Shown: piece by piece, positions 62,175 through 64,000 of the stretch
Position numbering within the stretch: the stretch's first letter is position 1
Layout: each line of letters starts with the position of its first letter
DNA from: Sulfurovum sp. 16-42-52
GTDB taxonomy: Bacteria > Campylobacterota > Campylobacteria > Campylobacterales > Sulfurovaceae
Reading direction: 5' to 3'
Length of the DNA stretch: 64,000 bases
Assembly (NCBI GenBank): GCA_002281755.1
Contig: NCHB01000005.1
Span: 1-64,000 of the forward strand
Notes under the pieces: generated by a model
Seen by the model: only the letters and a program-made list of their open reading frames with translations
The model's database searches: none
What the model was told of the DNA's origin: nothing
Program-made: the position numbers and the translations under genes

Positions 62175-62870
62175 TTAGAACCAAATCCTTACCCCTAGCA
62201 ACAGATTGGTTTCATCGATGGGCATATAGTCTCGTGTATTGCCAAAAGTTTTTTCCCATGTCACACCAATGTAGGGTGCAAATTCACGTTGTATCTCATA
62301 GCGTAACCGCAACCCAGCTTCTATGTTTGAGAGTCCTGAACCTACTCTCATCTTGGCATCATTGGCTGTATAAAAATCTGCTTCCAAAGAGGGTGTGAGT
62401 ATGAGTTTTTGGGTCAACAGTGCTTCGTACTCTGCATCAAAACGAAACCCGACAGTTCCCTCTTTGCCAACAAGCAGTGCCGCTCTTGTCTCAAAATAGT
62501 AAGGTGCCAAACCTGCCAGCGCAATCTCAGCCCATGTTTTGGAGGCGTCATCGTTTTTATCATAGGCAAAACCCATTTGCACATCCCAATAAGGAGCGAT
62601 GGCGTGTGAGTAAACGATATCATTTTGACTACTATTAAGACCATCTGAAGTGGCTTCTGTTTCACTATAAAAGTAAATTTTATGAAGGTCATACCCCAAC
62701 CAAAAACTGCCTTCAAACATTTTTGTCTGCTCTGTGTCATCATGAACTTCCAGCCTGTCTATGATGACCATACTTATCAGGGGGTCATCTTCCATATGTC
62801 CCATGTGTTTCATATCAGCATAAAGGTTTTGAGTAATGCCTATTATCAAAAAGAAAAGTGTCTGTTTCAT
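62175..62870 (-). CDS. copB: Copper resistance protein B, outer membrane
   Basis: 231 residues. A signal peptide of about 18 residues is followed by a short Met/His segment (MKHMGHMEDDP) and a beta-barrel of the CopB/PcoB family (FEGSFWLGYDLHKIYFYSE, EAGLRLRYEIQREFAPYIGV) ending in Phe. Works with CopA to tolerate copper. AAGGAGG lies just after the copA stop, so it is translated right behind copA. Confidence 0.87.
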   Translation of the reverse strand: MKQTLFFLIIGITQNLYADMKHMGHMEDDPLISMVIIDRLEVHDDTEQTKMFEGSFWLGYDLHKIYFYSETEATSDGLNSSQNDIVYSHAIAPYWDVQMGFAYDKNDDASKTWAEIALAGLAPYYFETRAALLVGKEGTVGFRFDAEYEALLTQKLILTPSLEADFYTANDAKMRVGSGLSNIEAGLRLRYEIQREFAPYIGVTWEKTFGNTRDYMPIDETNLLLGVRIWF

Positions 62871-62879
62871 TTTGCCTCC

Positions 62880-64000
62880 TTAGACCACATGCACTTCTCT
62901 AAACATACCTGCCATATGGTAAAGCATATGACAATGAAATGCCCATCTGCCTTTGGCATCGACGGTTACCCTGTAGCTTATCTTTGCCCCTGGTTGTACA
63001 ATGACGGTATGTTTTCTGACTAGATGCGCATCATCTCCCGTTTCCACATCACTCCACATCCCATGTAGATGCATGGGATGGTTCATCATCGTATCATTGA
63101 TGAAGGTAATGCGTATGCGTTCACCATAGGCAAATGCCAAAGGTTCGGCATCAGCATATTTGATGCCGTTAATCGACCACATAAAGCGTTCCATATTGCC
63201 TGTGAGATGCAAGATAATCTCCCTGTCTGGTTTTTTCGCATTCCGTGTGGAGTATCTGTTCTTCAAATCAGCATAACTGAGCACTTTTCTACCGTTATTT
63301 CTCAACCCTACTCCTGGGTCATCCAGTCTGTACTGGGGTGAAGTAGCCCTCATATCTATCTGAACTCCCTCAGCCATAGGTAAGGGAGTGATGGGATAGT
63401 GTTGCGATTCCATGTGAGCATACTTGCTTTTTTTCATATTTTTTTTAGAAGGCATGCTCATCCCAGCACCGCACTTCATGCCTCCATCGTGATCCATCTC
63501 ATCCATCGCCATACCCATGTCCGCATGTGTTAAAATAGGTTTAGGATCCATAGGAGGGGGTGTTGCCAGCATCGATGTATTTGGTGTCAGTGAACCTAAA
63601 GTATACCCAGAACGGTCGATACTTTGGGCAAATATCGCATAGGCTTGGTGTTTTTTAGGTTCCACGATAACATCATAGGTTTCAGCCACCCCAATGCGAA
63701 ACTCCTCAATGTTCACAGGCAAAACATGGTTACCATCAGCAGCCACCACCTGCATGGTTAGTTCAGGGATACGCACATCAAAAAAGGTCATCGCAGCCGC
63801 ATTGACAAAACGCAGTCGTATCTTTTCTCCTTTTTCAAAAAGAGCTTTAAAGTGTGTGGTGGGATTTTTCCCATTCATTAAGTAAGTATAGGTCGCACCC
63901 GATACATCAGAGATATCTCTGTCACTCATACGCATCTCATTCCACATTTTTCTATCAGAAGATGCCGTCATAAACCCTTTTTCTTTTACTTCATCCATAA
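62880..64000 (-). CDS. copA: Multicopper oxidase CopA, C-terminal part (runs off window)
   Basis: At least 373 residues of a CopA/PcoA-type periplasmic cupredoxin oxidase; the N-terminus with the Tat signal lies beyond 64000, so the first visible Met is not the start. Middle domain with Met/His-rich insert (HADMGMAMDEMDHDGG, GMSMPSKKNMKKSK) as in copper-tolerance oxidases. The C-terminal cupredoxin has HPMHLHGMW and the type 1 copper motif HCHMLYHMAGM, complete. Oxidises Cu(I) or sequesters copper. Operon copA-copB. Confidence 0.9.
   Translation of the reverse strand, partial: MDEVKEKGFMTASSDRKMWNEMRMSDRDISDVSGATYTYLMNGKNPTTHFKALFEKGEKIRLRFVNAAAMTFFDVRIPELTMQVVAADGNHVLPVNIEEFRIGVAETYDVIVEPKKHQAYAIFAQSIDRSGYTLGSLTPNTSMLATPPPMDPKPILTHADMGMAMDEMDHDGGMKCGAGMSMPSKKNMKKSKYAHMESQHYPITPLPMAEGVQIDMRATSPQYRLDDPGVGLRNNGRKVLSYADLKNRYSTRNAKKPDREIILHLTGNMERFMWSINGIKYADAEPLAFAYGERIRITFINDTMMNHPMHLHGMWSDVETGDDAHLVRKHTVIVQPGAKISYRVTVDAKGRWAFHCHMLYHMAGMFREVHVV

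Overview
The window looks like a chromosomal segment of a free-living Campylobacterota (Epsilonproteobacteria, Sulfurovum/Sulfurimonas-like). This is inferred from gene content and style: a SUV3-like helicase with a C-terminal zinc ribbon, an OprD-like porin, DUF819 and DUF6172 proteins, many genes starting directly behind AAGGA-type ribosome sites, and recurrent TGnTATAAT promoters with poor -35 boxes. No rRNA, insertion sequence or CRISPR array was seen. One complete tRNA is present.

Layout. 1-4.6 kb: mntP, then a small defence-type operon (type IIG restriction-modification enzyme, zeta-toxin-like kinase, 73-residue protein). 4.6-9.7 kb: comF, a leucine-rich-repeat protein, an SO_0444-type Cu/Zn exporter, and the convergent zinc importer znuABC. 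9.9-18.8 kb: a five-gene cluster of transglutaminase, DUF2126, circularly permuted ATP-grasp and alpha-E proteins in two convergent blocks; it is probably a peptide or amide-bond forming system of unknown product, followed by a dipeptide epimerase. 20.2-29 kb: two toxin-antitoxin pairs, DUF819, an exported Hsp20-like protein, aquaporin, cardiolipin synthase, porin, alpha-carbonic anhydrase and a DEAD-box helicase that appears to start at AUC. 29-32.9 kb: an RluA pseudouridine synthase and the SUV3-like helicase.

32.9-41.7 kb is an AT-rich integrative element of about 8.8 kb inserted in the 3' end of tRNA-Arg(CCU). It has a 25-bp att repeat at both ends, a tyrosine recombinase, paired integrase arm-type repeats at both ends, an HTH protein, a ParB-like protein, and a six-gene leftward operon of unknown function headed by a 48-residue ribbon-helix-helix gene. 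No structural phage or conjugation genes were recognised.

41.9-47.3 kb is a second AT-rich defence segment: another type IIG enzyme, an AlbA/GHKL ATP-binding protein, and two remnants of the 3' end of a different type IIG gene. 47.3-59.6 kb is mostly core-like: AI-2E transporter, a coiled-coil membrane protein, aldehyde dehydrogenase plus acetolactate-synthase-like enzyme, RhlE-type helicase, entericidin-like lipoprotein, cold-shock protein, PilT, aldo/keto reductase, diguanylate cyclase and L,D-transpeptidase.

60-62.2 kb is a TetR-methyltransferase-DUF2238 operon behind a consensus promoter with four evenly spaced palindromic operators. 62.2-64 kb is copA-copB copper resistance; copA runs off the right edge.

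All functional calls come from motif reading and family knowledge; no database search was run.
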